DNA of 45,515 bases from CAZRUA01 sp964603125 (GTDB lineage: Bacteria; Bacteroidota; Bacteroidia; B-17B0; Aurantibacillaceae): NCBI GenBank assembly GCA_964603125.1, contig CAZRUA010000015.1, positions 1-45,515 on the forward strand, written 5' to 3'. Under the pieces are notes generated by a model. That model was not told where the DNA came from and did not search any database. It worked only from the letters and a program-made list of their open reading frames with translations. Shown here piece by piece: positions 35,199 to 44,310 of this stretch (its first letter is position 1; each line of letters opens with the position of its first letter). A program made the position numbers and the translations under genes.

Positions 35199-35810
35199 TT
35201 GAAAAATAAATTCTTGACATATTTACTCTTTATTCTTTTTATTAATATAGAGTTAAAGGCGCAAATGCGTGATACTCTGTTTTACATGAATGGAGAAATT
35301 GTTGCAACGCATATTTTAGATACTTCATTTATGAAGGTTACTTTTAAGGATCCTAAAGACACAGTAAAAATTGATAAAGTAGACGAGGTAGATTTATTTG
35401 CTATTAAGTATTATAATGGCTTGATAATTTATTATTATCAGCAAGATACAACCATAGCTGATGACTACACGCGAGAAGAAATGTGGCTTTATATGCAAGG
35501 CGAGCGAGATGCAAAAAAGGGGTTTAAAGCCAGAGGCTCATTAATAGGCAGTTTTATTACGGGTGTTGCTGGGGGATTAACAGGTAATTTTGTTGCTGCG
35601 GTGGGTCCTTTTGCTTACATGGGATTGAGTGGGATTACTAAAATTAGAATTAAGCACAGCACAGTTTCAAACCCTTATTATTTGGATCATTCGGCCTATA
35701 TATTAGGTTATGAGCGCAAAGCCAGAGGCAGGAGAAGAGTGATGAGTTTGATAGGTGGTGGAATTGGCTTAGCTGTTGGATATTCGGCGTACTTCATTTT
35801 TATTAAATAA
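35199..35810 (+). CDS. Membrane-associated hypothetical protein, TTG start
   Basis: A 203-aa protein that starts with TTG at 35199. No upstream or nearby ATG would preserve the signal peptide (KNKFLTYLLFILFINIELKA, then QMRDTLFYM). The first half is strand-rich (MNGEIVATHILDTSFMKVTF). The second half has two repeats of a Gly-rich hydrophobic segment after a charged arm: YMQGERDAKKGFKARGSLIG with SFITGVAGG, and YILGYERKARGRRRVMSLIG with GGIGLAVGY. It is probably membrane-bound. purT follows after 6 bp, which suggests one transcript, but no functional link is visible. Confidence 0.7.
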   Translation: MKNKFLTYLLFILFINIELKAQMRDTLFYMNGEIVATHILDTSFMKVTFKDPKDTVKIDKVDEVDLFAIKYYNGLIIYYYQQDTTIADDYTREEMWLYMQGERDAKKGFKARGSLIGSFITGVAGGLTGNFVAAVGPFAYMGLSGITKIRIKHSTVSNPYYLDHSAYILGYERKARGRRRVMSLIGGGIGLAVGYSAYFIFIK

Positions 35811-35816
35811 TACATT

Positions 35817-36980
35817 ATGCAAAAGAAAATTGTTTTACTTGGTTCGGGTGAATTGGGAAAAGAATTAGTAATTGCCTTACAACGTTTAGGACAATATGTT
35901 GTGGCAGTTGATAGTTACGCTGGCGCACCAGCTATGCAAGTAGCACATGAGTTTGAGGTAATTAATATGTTAGATGGTGATGCCCTTGATACGGTTATTG
36001 CTAAGCATAAACCAGATTTGGTTGTGCCTGAAATTGAAGCAATTCGCACAGAAAGGTTTTTTGATTACGAAAAGCAGGGAATTACAGTTGTACCAAGTGC
36101 CAAGGCGGCCAATTTTACAATGAATCGTAAAGCTATCCGTGATTTGGCAGCTAAGGATTTAGCTGTACGCACAGCAAATTATAAATATGCAACTACTTTG
36201 GAGGAGTTTAAAGCTGGTGTTGAAAGCATAGGAATTCCCTGTGTTACCAAGCCTTTGATGAGCAGTAGTGGTAAGGGTCAAAGTGTTATTAAGACTGCAG
36301 ATGACATCGATAAGGCTTGGAATTACGCTATGGAAGGTTCTCGAGGCGATTATAAAGAGGTGATTATTGAAGAGTTTATAAAATTTCATGCAGAAATTAC
36401 TTTACTAACTGTAACCCAAAAAAATGGGGATACCTTGTTTTGTCCACCAATTGGACATCGCCAAGAACGTGGTGATTATCAAGAAAGTTGGCAACCATGT
36501 GCAATTAGTGAGTCGGATTTAAAAGATGCGCAGGATATGGCGGCTAAGGTTACAAAGGCACTTAGTGGTGCTGGACTTTGGGGTGTTGAATTTTTCTTGA
36601 CTGATAAGGGAGTGTATTTTTCAGAACTATCTCCTCGTCCACACGATACAGGTATGGTCACCCTAGCTAACACACAAAATTTAAATGAATTTGAATTACA
36701 TGCTCGCGCAATTTTAGGATTGCCTATACCTGAGATAAAACTAATACGCAATGGAGTAAGTGCTGTAGTTTTGGCTACTAAGGACAGTAATGCACCTAAA
36801 ATACTGGGATTGGAAAAAGCATTAGAAAACAAAAACACAGAAGTAAGATTATTTGGAAAGCCCACAAGTCGCCCATATCGCCGCATGGCAGTGGTTGTTA
36901 AGAATAATGACTTGAATACAGACATTGATTTACTGAAGAAGGAAGCAATTGAAATTGCTAAGGGAATTGTGGTGGAGTAA
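35817..36980 (+). CDS. purT: Formate-dependent phosphoribosylglycinamide formyltransferase
   Basis: A 387-aa ATP-grasp enzyme that makes formyl-GAR from GAR, formate and ATP in purine synthesis. The N-terminus (KIVLLGSGELGKELVIALQRLG) is a nucleotide/GAR-binding fold. The grasp part contains FTMNRKAIRDLAAK, TKPLMSSSGKGQSV (ATP loop), EEFIKFHAEITLL, GVEFFLTDKGVYFSELSPRP (metal residues) and HDTGMVTLANTQNLNEFELH. The length is normal. It is probably transcribed with the preceding gene. lepA begins 75 bp later with its own promoter. Confidence 0.96.
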   Translation: MQKKIVLLGSGELGKELVIALQRLGQYVVAVDSYAGAPAMQVAHEFEVINMLDGDALDTVIAKHKPDLVVPEIEAIRTERFFDYEKQGITVVPSAKAANFTMNRKAIRDLAAKDLAVRTANYKYATTLEEFKAGVESIGIPCVTKPLMSSSGKGQSVIKTADDIDKAWNYAMEGSRGDYKEVIIEEFIKFHAEITLLTVTQKNGDTLFCPPIGHRQERGDYQESWQPCAISESDLKDAQDMAAKVTKALSGAGLWGVEFFLTDKGVYFSELSPRPHDTGMVTLANTQNLNEFELHARAILGLPIPEIKLIRNGVSAVVLATKDSNAPKILGLEKALENKNTEVRLFGKPTSRPYRRMAVVVKNNDLNTDIDLLKKEAIEIAKGIVVE

Positions 36981-37039
36981 AAATCGATTAAACTCTTTAA
37001 AAGCGCTATAAAAATGCTTAATTGAGCCCAATATTTCCT

Positions 37040-37047
37040 TATATTTG
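37040..37047 (+). promoter_or_regulatory. -7 promoter element of lepA
   Basis: TATATTTG matches TAnnTTTG exactly. A TTG at 37022-37024 is a plausible -33 element with 15 bp between them. The lepA ATG follows only 7 nt after it, so the transcript may have little or no leader. Confidence 0.6.
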
Positions 37048-37054
37048 CCGCCTC

Positions 37055-38845
37055 ATGGAACATATAAGAAATTTTTGTATTATAGCTCATATCGATCACG
37101 GAAAGTCAACACTTGCCGATAGATTATTAGAATATACCAACACCATTACCAAGCGCGAAATGCAGGCGCAAGTGCTTGATGATATGGATTTGGAAAAGGA
37201 ACGTGGAATTACTATTAAAAGTCATGCCATTCAAATGGATTATGAAAAGGATGGTAAAAAGTATATTTTCAATTTAATTGATACTCCAGGTCACGTTGAT
37301 TTTAGTTACGAAGTATCGCGTTCAATCGCAGCTTGCGAAGGAGCTTTGCTTATAGTTGATGCTGCACAGGGTATTCAAGCGCAAACAATTTCTAATCTAT
37401 ATTTAGCTTTAGAGAATGATTTGGAAATTATTCCAATTCTAAATAAAATTGATTTACCAAGTGCAGAGCCCGAATTGGTGAAAGATCAGATTGTGGATTT
37501 ATTGGGTTGTAAGCGTGAAGAAATCATGGCTGCCTCAGGTAAAACAGGTATGGGTGTACACGATATTTTAGCGGCAATCGTTGATAGAATCCCCCCTCCA
37601 AAAGGTGAGCCTGATCAACCTCTGCAAGCCTTAATCTTCGATTCAGTGTTTAATCCATTCCGCGGTATTATTGCTTATTTCCGTATTTACAATGGTTCTA
37701 TTAAAAAAGGACAAAAAGTAAAATTCTTTAATACAGGTGCAACTTATAATGCAGATGAAATTGGGGTGTTAAAATTAAACATGAGCCCTAAAGATGTTGT
37801 TAAAACAGGCGATGTAGGTTATATCATTTCAGGAATTAAGGATGCGCGTGAGGTAAAAGTAGGCGATACTTTAACTACTTTTGATAATCCTTGTTTGGAA
37901 GGAATTGATGGGTTTGAGGATGTAAAACCAATGGTATTCGCAGGTATTTATCCTGTAGATACTGAAGATTTTGAAGAGTTACGTTACAGCATGGAGAAGC
38001 TTCAGTTAAATGACGCTTCTTTAACCTGGGAGCCTGAGTCTTCAGTTGCTTTAGGTTTTGGTTTCCGTTGTGGTTTCTTAGGAATGCTGCACATGGAAAT
38101 TGTTCAAGAGCGCTTAGAGCGTGAGTTCAATATGACTGTAATTACTACTGTTCCAAACGTTTCGTATAAAGCTTATGCCACTAATGGCGAAGTTACTATT
38201 GTAAACAATCCAAGCGATTTACCCGATCCAGCTCGAATAGATTATATCGAGGAACCCTACATCAAAGCAAATATTATTACTAAAGCCGAATTTATTGGCC
38301 CAGTAATTAGTTTATGTATGGAGAAGCGAGGAAGTATCATTGCACAAAATTATTTAACTACTGATAGAGTTGAAATGGTTTTTGAAATGCCTTTAGGAGA
38401 AATTGTGTTTGATTTTTATGATCGATTAAAGTCAATTTCTAAAGGGTATGCTTCTTTTGATTATACTCCAATAGGAATGAAAGAAAGTCAATTGGTTAAA
38501 CTAGACATTTTGTTAAATGCTGAGCCTGTTGATGCTTTGAGTGCTTTAATTCACCGTAGCAACGCACAGGAATTTGGTAAAAAGATTTGTGAAAAATTAA
38601 AAGAACTTATCCCTCGTCAACAGTTCGAAATTCCTATTCAAGCAGCTATCGGAGCTAAAATTATTGCTCGTGAAACTATTCGAGCTATACGCAAAGATGT
38701 AACTGCAAAATGTTATGGTGGTGATATTAGTCGTAAGCGTAAGTTATTAGAAAAGCAAAAGGAAGGTAAGAAAAGAATGAAAGCTGTTGGTAGTGTAGAA
38801 ATTCCGCAAAGTGCTTTTATGGCGGTTTTGAAACTCAACGATTAA
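37055..38845 (+). CDS. lepA: Elongation factor 4 (back-translocating GTPase)
   Basis: A 596-aa ribosome-associated GTPase. I start at the ATG at 37055 (MEHIRNFCIIAHIDHGKST) because the open frame from 37022 adds a TTG-started tail that crosses the promoter. The G motifs are AHIDHGKST at 11-19, DTPGHVDF, and NKIDLPSA. The EF4-specific C-terminus is present (YGGDISRKRKLLEKQKEGKKRMKAVGSVEIPQSAFMAVL). The length is as expected. A large hairpin lies downstream (38855-38905). Confidence 0.97.
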   Translation: MEHIRNFCIIAHIDHGKSTLADRLLEYTNTITKREMQAQVLDDMDLEKERGITIKSHAIQMDYEKDGKKYIFNLIDTPGHVDFSYEVSRSIAACEGALLIVDAAQGIQAQTISNLYLALENDLEIIPILNKIDLPSAEPELVKDQIVDLLGCKREEIMAASGKTGMGVHDILAAIVDRIPPPKGEPDQPLQALIFDSVFNPFRGIIAYFRIYNGSIKKGQKVKFFNTGATYNADEIGVLKLNMSPKDVVKTGDVGYIISGIKDAREVKVGDTLTTFDNPCLEGIDGFEDVKPMVFAGIYPVDTEDFEELRYSMEKLQLNDASLTWEPESSVALGFGFRCGFLGMLHMEIVQERLEREFNMTVITTVPNVSYKAYATNGEVTIVNNPSDLPDPARIDYIEEPYIKANIITKAEFIGPVISLCMEKRGSIIAQNYLTTDRVEMVFEMPLGEIVFDFYDRLKSISKGYASFDYTPIGMKESQLVKLDILLNAEPVDALSALIHRSNAQEFGKKICEKLKELIPRQQFEIPIQAAIGAKIIARETIRAIRKDVTAKCYGGDISRKRKLLEKQKEGKKRMKAVGSVEIPQSAFMAVLKLND

Positions 38846-38854
38846 ATAAACATT

Positions 38855-38905
38855 AAGAAAATATTATATACTCTCAACCATGTCGAGAACAAATAATATT
38901 TTCTT
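38855..38905. terminator. Long AT-rich stem-loop after lepA
   Basis: Arms AAGAAAATATTAT and ATAATATTTTCTT form a perfect 13-bp stem around a 25-nt loop, in which a short CTC/GAG pairing can extend the structure. It starts 9 bp after the lepA stop codon and precedes the 38959 gene. No long T-tract follows, so it may be a weak terminator or an mRNA 3' end. Confidence 0.6.
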
Positions 38906-38958
38906 ATTCTTGTGTTTGTTGCACGACTTTTGTAATCAGATATATTAAAAACTTTAAA

Positions 38959-40005
38959 ATGAAAAAAATAATATTGGGAGCAATTATTATTACAGCTTTA
39001 GCCTGTACTACAAATACTTCAGAAGAAACAGTAAATCCAGGAAAAGCTCCAAAAAAGGAAATTACAGTAATGTTTTACAATACCGAAAATTTTTTCGACA
39101 CTGAAAATGATCCTAATAAAAACGATGAAGAATATCTTCCCGAATCAAAATTGCAATGGGATAGCAAAAAGTTTCACAATAAAATCAAACACATTTCTCA
39201 AGTAATTGATTCTATTGGTGCGGGTAATTTCCCTGCATTAGTTGGTATGTGCGAAATTGAAAATGATTTTGTGGTTTCTGAATTAATTGAAAAATCATCT
39301 TTGATAGGTGCTAATTACGGACATGTTACTTCTAATAGCCCTGATGATAGAAGCATTGACGTTTCATTAATGTATGATAAAGATATTTTTGATTTTGTTG
39401 AGTCGGCTGAGATAAATGCAACTAATGCTAGTTTGGGTGATTACAAAACACGTAATATTTTAAAAGTGAAATTAAAATATAATAAAACTACTGATGTATA
39501 TGTTTTTGTAAACCACTGGCCAAGCCGTCGTGAGGGAGAGAAAGAAAGCGAACCACGCCGTGTATATGCTGCCGAACAATTACGCAAAAGTGTAGATGAA
39601 ATTTTAAAGGTAGATGCAAAGGCTAAAATTATTATTATGGGAGATTTTAACGATCATCCTGATAATAAAAGTATTCAAACCACTTTAAAAGCAATGGAAA
39701 AACCTAAAGATGGTGGTAGTTTGTATAATGCTTTTTTCTTAATTGATAAAAATCGTCAAGGTTCACATTTGTTTGATAACGAGTGGCGCTCTTTAGATCA
39801 AATCATTATTTCACAAGGCTTGTGGAAAGATAAAAAAGGATTATCTTTTAGCGAGGGTTCAGCAACAGTTTTTAAAAAGGATTTTATTTTGTTTAAAAAC
39901 AACAAAACAGGCGAAGTAAAACCTAATAGAACTTACGGTGGTGAGAAATACTTTAATGGATATAGCGATCACTTACCTATTTATATTAAACTAGGTACTA
40001 AGTAA
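38959..40005 (+). CDS. Endonuclease/exonuclease/phosphatase family lipoprotein
   Basis: A 348-aa predicted lipoprotein (signal MKKIILGAIIITALAC, lipobox LAC). The EEP fold motifs are in order: MFYNTENFFD, CEIEN, FVNHWPSRREGEKESEPRR, MGDFNDHPDNKS, WRSLDQIIIS and YSDHLPIYI. The catalytic metal ligand (Glu in EIEN), His and Asp residues (NHWPS, GDFN, SDHL) are all present. This family covers nucleases and phosphodiesterases. The lipoprotein anchor points to an envelope or periplasmic substrate. It is preceded by a 113-bp gap with the lepA hairpin. Confidence 0.88.
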   Translation: MKKIILGAIIITALACTTNTSEETVNPGKAPKKEITVMFYNTENFFDTENDPNKNDEEYLPESKLQWDSKKFHNKIKHISQVIDSIGAGNFPALVGMCEIENDFVVSELIEKSSLIGANYGHVTSNSPDDRSIDVSLMYDKDIFDFVESAEINATNASLGDYKTRNILKVKLKYNKTTDVYVFVNHWPSRREGEKESEPRRVYAAEQLRKSVDEILKVDAKAKIIIMGDFNDHPDNKSIQTTLKAMEKPKDGGSLYNAFFLIDKNRQGSHLFDNEWRSLDQIIISQGLWKDKKGLSFSEGSATVFKKDFILFKNNKTGEVKPNRTYGGEKYFNGYSDHLPIYIKLGTK

Positions 40006-40010
40006 TACTT

Positions 40011-40778
40011 TTAGTTTTCAAAAATAAAGTCCGAGTTCTTGTTTGTTATTTCGCTTATTTCATCAAATGAGCATTGCTTAATTTCGGCTAGCTTTTTAAC
40101 TACATTTATTAGATAAGCAGATTCATTGCGCTTTCCTCTGTGAGGTAGCGGTGCTAAATATGGTGAGTCAGTTTCTAAAACCAAATGTTGTAAATCTATT
40201 TGTTCAACAACTTTATCTAAGCCCGAATTTTTGAAGGTTAATACACCACCAATTCCTAGCTTGTAATTTCCAAAGTCAATTATTTTCTGAGCTTGTTCGA
40301 TTGTCCCCGAAAAGCAATGAAAAATTCCTTTGGGCAATTTGCTATAGGATTTCATTACCGTATAAATCTCATCAAACGCTTCACGGCAATGTATTACAAT
40401 AGGTAAATTATAATGCAGTGCTAAGTCCATTTGTTCTTTAAAAGCCCATTCTTGCTGTTTTAAAAAGGTTTTATCCCAGTATAAATCAATTCCTATTTCG
40501 CCAACGGCCTTAAAACTTCTTTTAGCTAGCCATTCTTTTACCAAGTTAATTTCATCTTCCACGTTTTCTTTTACCGAACAAGGGTGCAAGCCCATCATAG
40601 CAAAGCAATTTGATGGGTATTCTTTTTCTAATTGCAGCATCACATCAATAGAGCTGCTATCAATATTAGGTAAGTACATTTTGGTAACGCCCATTGAAAT
40701 AGCATTTTCAATAACTTCTTTTCTGTCAGTATCAAATTCTTCAGCGTATAAATGGCTGTGTGTATCGGTAAAGTTCAT
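40011..40778 (-). CDS. tatD: TatD family metal-dependent deoxyribonuclease
   Basis: A 255-aa cytoplasmic DNase/3'-5' exonuclease of the amidohydrolase (TIM barrel) fold. Metal ligands and family motifs are present: TDTHSHLYAEEF at the N-terminus, GLHPCSVKENV, GEIGIDLYWDKT, IVIHCREAFDEI, GIFHCFSGT, and ETDSPYLAPLPHRGKRNES. The start at 40778 is fixed by the essential HxH near residue 6. TAATTTTG, an exact TAnnTTTG match at 40783-40790 on the minus strand, is just 4 nt upstream. It is convergent with the EEP gene (5-bp gap) and divergent from the lipoprotein at 40832. Confidence 0.93.
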   Translation of the reverse strand: MNFTDTHSHLYAEEFDTDRKEVIENAISMGVTKMYLPNIDSSSIDVMLQLEKEYPSNCFAMMGLHPCSVKENVEDEINLVKEWLAKRSFKAVGEIGIDLYWDKTFLKQQEWAFKEQMDLALHYNLPIVIHCREAFDEIYTVMKSYSKLPKGIFHCFSGTIEQAQKIIDFGNYKLGIGGVLTFKNSGLDKVVEQIDLQHLVLETDSPYLAPLPHRGKRNESAYLINVVKKLAEIKQCSFDEISEITNKNSDFIFEN

Positions 40779-40782
40779 TCTT

Positions 40783-40810
40783 CAAAATTATCATTTTTAA
40801 CTTATATTTG
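40783..40810. promoter_or_regulatory. Overlapping divergent promoters (tatD / 40832 gene)
   Basis: TAATTTTG on the minus strand (40783-40790) and TATATTTG on the plus strand (40803-40810) both match TAnnTTTG. They are 12 bp apart and point away from each other in a 53-bp intergenic region, so each -33 zone overlaps the other -7 zone. Confidence 0.5.
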
Positions 40811-40831
40811 TGTAAGAATAAAAATCGTAAA

Positions 40832-41287
40832 ATGAAAAAAATCTTAGTAATAGTTTGCATGTTGTTAATTACAGCATCTGTTTTTGTTTCTTGTAAGAAA
40901 TACCCTGATGGTCCAGGAATTAGCCTACGGTCAAAAAAATCTCGATTAGAGAACTCATGGAAAATAGTTAAGTTTACTTTAAATGGTGAAGACAAAACTG
41001 CTGATGCGCAAAATACCTATTACAAAGATTATGTTTTAGCAATTTCTAAATCGGGTACTTATACTTTAAATTATTCTTTTTTTACTCTTCCTGTTAACGA
41101 AACTGGTAAATGGGAGTTTGCAGATGATAAGCGACAAGTTGCCTTTACAAAGGAGACGGGTAATACAGGAGCTTCGATAGGTGATAAAACAAATTGGACG
41201 ATTTTAAAGCTAAAGGCGAATGAGATGTGGGCTCAGCAAATCCAAAGTAATGGCGATTTGTATGTTATCCATTTAGAAACAAAGTAA
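40832..41287 (+). CDS. Lipocalin-like small lipoprotein
   Basis: A 151-aa lipoprotein. I take the ATG at 40832 as start, since the frame from 40808 begins inside the promoter. The signal sequence ends in lipobox VFVSC (after MKKILVIVCMLLITA). The mature protein is strand-rich (LENSWKIVKFTLNGEDKT, SKSGTYTLNYSFF, GKWEFADDKRQVAF, WTILKLKANEMWAQQ), fitting the lipocalin-like fold of many small Bacteroidota lipoproteins. The GT9 gene starts 1 bp after its stop. Confidence 0.75.
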   Translation: MKKILVIVCMLLITASVFVSCKKYPDGPGISLRSKKSRLENSWKIVKFTLNGEDKTADAQNTYYKDYVLAISKSGTYTLNYSFFTLPVNETGKWEFADDKRQVAFTKETGNTGASIGDKTNWTILKLKANEMWAQQIQSNGDLYVIHLETK

Positions 41288-41288
41288 T

Positions 41289-42257
41289 TTGAAAATTTTA
41301 GTTGTTCGTTTTTCATCTATTGGTGATATAGTACTTACAAGTGCTGTAGTGAGATGTATTAAACAACAAGTAAAAAATTGTGAGTTACACTTTATAACCA
41401 AAACAGCATTTAAGACCACTGTTGCTTCAAACCCCTATATTGATAAGGTTTATAGTATTGATAAAAAAGTAAATGAAGTTATTTCTGATTTAAAACAAGA
41501 GAAGTACGATTACATTATTGATTTACATAATAATCTTCGTACGAAGGAGCTTAAATTTAAGTTGGGTGTAAGAACATTTAAGTTTGATAAACTTAATTTC
41601 AAAAAATTTTTATTTGTAAAGTTTAAAGTAAATAAAATGCCTGATTTACACATTGTAGATAGGTATTTTAAAGCTGTTAAAAGCATAGGTGTTGTTAACG
41701 ATGGGAAAGGTTTAGATTATTTTATTCCCGAAAAGGATAAATTAAGTTTGGAAAGCTTAGCTATAAATTATCAAAACGGATTTAATGCTTTGGTTGTTGG
41801 CGGCTCATTTTTCACAAAGCAAATCCCAGTAAATAAGTTAGTAGAGTTTTGTAAAGCATCTAGCTTACCCATTGTTTTGTTAGGAGGAAAAGGTGATGAA
41901 GAAATCGCAAACAAAGTAATCTCTTTAATAAACAAAGAAAAAATTTCTGTTGAGGTTATGAATGCTTGCGGCAAATACAATTTAAATCAATCAGCAAGTT
42001 TATTGCAGCTGGCAAATAAAGTTATTAGTTCTGATACTGGTTTAATGCACATTGCAGCTGCATTTAAAAAAGATATTATTTCTGTTTGGGGAAATACAGT
42101 TCCTGAATTTGGAATGACACCTTACTTGCCAGGAGCAAATAGTAAAATACTTGAAGTTAAAAATTTATCATGCCGCCCATGCTCTAAGCTCGGATACAAA
42201 GCTTGTCCAAAGGGGCATTTTAAATGTATGAATGAAATTGTGATTGAAAAGTTTTAA
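41289..42257 (+). CDS. Glycosyltransferase family 9 (heptosyltransferase-like), TTG start
   Basis: A 322-aa cytoplasmic glycosyltransferase (GT-B fold). It starts with TTG at 41289 (MKILVVRFSSIGDIVLTSAV), one base after the preceding stop. The GT9 signatures are SSIGDIVLTSAVVR at the N-terminus and SDTGLMHIAAAF near 260. The Cys-rich end (SCRPCSKLGYKACPKGHFKCM) is common to this family and to LPS heptosyltransferases. The probable role is adding a heptose or related sugar to LPS core or lipid-linked glycan. The sugar is not fixed by the sequence. Its stop codon directly abuts that of convergent kup. Confidence 0.88.
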   Translation: MKILVVRFSSIGDIVLTSAVVRCIKQQVKNCELHFITKTAFKTTVASNPYIDKVYSIDKKVNEVISDLKQEKYDYIIDLHNNLRTKELKFKLGVRTFKFDKLNFKKFLFVKFKVNKMPDLHIVDRYFKAVKSIGVVNDGKGLDYFIPEKDKLSLESLAINYQNGFNALVVGGSFFTKQIPVNKLVEFCKASSLPIVLLGGKGDEEIANKVISLINKEKISVEVMNACGKYNLNQSASLLQLANKVISSDTGLMHIAAAFKKDIISVWGNTVPEFGMTPYLPGANSKILEVKNLSCRPCSKLGYKACPKGHFKCMNEIVIEKF

Positions 42258-44237
42258 TTAACTAGGAGGGTTAATCCTAGTTAATTTAATGTCTCTGTGC
42301 GGAGCAATAACCAAAGGAAATTTCTCAACTTTAATTGAACTGCTATCTAAACCAAATGCGCGTCCTTCACTTAAACTGATTTTTTTCAAGAAGAAATAGG
42401 CATTTAAAATTGTTCTTTCATGCCATGGTAAATCATTATCAGGACTTAGGTATTTTTCAAGAATAACAAATTTAAAATCACCAATTACATTGTTTCTATT
42501 TAATGATTCGTAACGGCTAGTAATATCAACCTCGTTATTACGCACTAAATCTTGTACAACTTTACGGAACAATAAATTTATTTTAGGAGCAACTTTAAAG
42601 CCTAAGTAAAAGTCTACGCGTATTACATCGTCTTTTGCAATTTCATGCACTTTGTATTCCATGCGATGTGGTTCGTCAACAACGTTAACGTGCACAAACC
42701 AATATAAATCGGCACGTTTAGGACGTTTTTGTAAAATGGAGTAAATTACTTTGCTTTCAATTTCATCTTGTTGGCTAGCATTAGTCATGTAAACTAGGTG
42801 TGTTGCGTATTTAGGTATGGTTAAATCAACACTAAGTTCTGCTAAAGTTTCTTTATGTTTTTCAATTTTTACAAACTCAGTATAGCTACCTCTAATTTTC
42901 TTAGCTAAGAACCAAATAGCCATTATAGCCATTAATACGCTTGCAATAATTAAAGTAACATAACCACCATGCGAGAATTTATTGATGTTTGCCGCCAAGA
43001 AACAACCTTCTATAAATAAGAAAACCATTACTATTGGTAATACCATAAAGAAATTCCATCTTTTTAATAACATAAAATACATTAGTAAAATGGTGGTCAT
43101 AATCATACACAATACAATTGCTAAGCCATAAGCAGCTTCCATAGCGCTTGATTCTCTGAAAATGATAACAATTACAATACAACCTAATAAAAGCAACCAG
43201 TTAATAGATGGAATGTATAATTGTCCTTTTGATTCGGTTGGATATTTAATAGCAACTTTAGGCCATAAGTTTAATCGCATAGCTTCGCTAATTAATGTAA
43301 ATGAACCACTGATTAAAGCTTGAGAAGCAATGATTGCGGCTAAAGTTGCGATAACAATTCCAATAGGCATAAACCACTCTGGCATTACCATATAAAAAGG
43401 ATTTGTTGATTTTGAACCAACTGCCGCGAGTGTTTTACCTTGATGAGCAATTAGGTAAGCACCTTGACCAAAGTAATTTAAAATAAGCATCAATTTTACA
43501 AACATCCAGCTTACGCGAATATTTCCTCGTCCGCAATGCCCCATGTCGCTGTAAAGAGCTTCAGCTCCCGTTGTACAAAGGAAAACAGAACCTAAAACAT
43601 AAAAACCTTCATGATGAACACTAAGTAATTTTATAGCATACATTGGATTTAATGCCGATAAAATACTTAAGTCGGTAAACATTTGAGAAATACCAAGTAT
43701 ACCCAACATACCAAACCACACAAACATCATTGGTCCAAAAAACTTACCTATAAACTTTGTTCCGAATTGTTGAATACCAAACAGAAAAATTAAAATACCA
43801 ATTACAATATATGGTACTTTACTTTTTGGTAAATGAAACGCCTCTAAACCTTCAACAGCAGCAGTAACAGAAATAGGAGGTGTAATGATACCGTCGGCTA
43901 ATAAAGCTGCACCACCAATAATGGCAGGTACAAGTAACCAACGTTTTTTACATTTTTTAACTAAAGTATAAAGTGCAAAAATCCCACCCTCACCTTTGTT
44001 ATCGGCTTGCAATGTTAACAAAACATACTTTACAGTAGTTTGTAATGTTAGTGTCCAAAATATTGCTGAGATTGCTCCTTTAACAACATTTGCATCAATA
44101 GCTTCTTTGCCAACAATGGCATTCATTACATAAAGTGGTGATGTACCTATGTCGCCAAAAATAATACCGAGTGTAACTAGTAGACCAGCGGCCGTAACTT
44201 TATTCATGTTACCGTGGCCATGATGTGAATCGCCCAT
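42258..44237 (-). CDS. kup: Low-affinity potassium transporter (KUP family)
   Basis: A 659-aa inner-membrane K+/H+ symporter. The N-terminus is His-rich (GDSHHGHGN), followed by the family signature GIIFGDIGTSPLYVMNAIVG at about 20-40. About 12 membrane helices follow (for example WLLVPAIIGGAALLADGIIT, VMPEWFMPIGIVIATLAAII). The C-terminal 180 residues are soluble (VDLTIPKYATHLVYMTNA, ILQKRPKRADLYWFVHVNVV, FFLKKISLSEGRAFGLD), typical of KUP proteins. The length is normal. It is tail-to-tail with GT9 with no gap. The 44238-44310 leader separates it from the downstream-on-map, upstream-in-transcription gene. Confidence 0.95.
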   Translation of the reverse strand: MGDSHHGHGNMNKVTAAGLLVTLGIIFGDIGTSPLYVMNAIVGKEAIDANVVKGAISAIFWTLTLQTTVKYVLLTLQADNKGEGGIFALYTLVKKCKKRWLLVPAIIGGAALLADGIITPPISVTAAVEGLEAFHLPKSKVPYIVIGILIFLFGIQQFGTKFIGKFFGPMMFVWFGMLGILGISQMFTDLSILSALNPMYAIKLLSVHHEGFYVLGSVFLCTTGAEALYSDMGHCGRGNIRVSWMFVKLMLILNYFGQGAYLIAHQGKTLAAVGSKSTNPFYMVMPEWFMPIGIVIATLAAIIASQALISGSFTLISEAMRLNLWPKVAIKYPTESKGQLYIPSINWLLLLGCIVIVIIFRESSAMEAAYGLAIVLCMIMTTILLMYFMLLKRWNFFMVLPIVMVFLFIEGCFLAANINKFSHGGYVTLIIASVLMAIMAIWFLAKKIRGSYTEFVKIEKHKETLAELSVDLTIPKYATHLVYMTNASQQDEIESKVIYSILQKRPKRADLYWFVHVNVVDEPHRMEYKVHEIAKDDVIRVDFYLGFKVAPKINLLFRKVVQDLVRNNEVDITSRYESLNRNNVIGDFKFVILEKYLSPDNDLPWHERTILNAYFFLKKISLSEGRAFGLDSSSIKVEKFPLVIAPHRDIKLTRINPPS

Positions 44238-44310
44238 TTGGGATAAGAGTTTTTAGGAGTGTAAAATTAATCAATATTTAAATATCGCATCCTAAAAATC
44301 GTAAAAATCT

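Noticed and set aside
37022..37054. 11-residue TTG-started extension of lepA
   Set aside because: It would span the -33/-7 promoter elements, and LepA proteins begin at the MEHIRNFCIIAHID segment.
36479..37099. 206-aa minus-strand frame over purT and the lepA start
   Set aside because: It is antisense to purT, which has full family motifs, and it covers the lepA promoter; it has no domain that I recognise.
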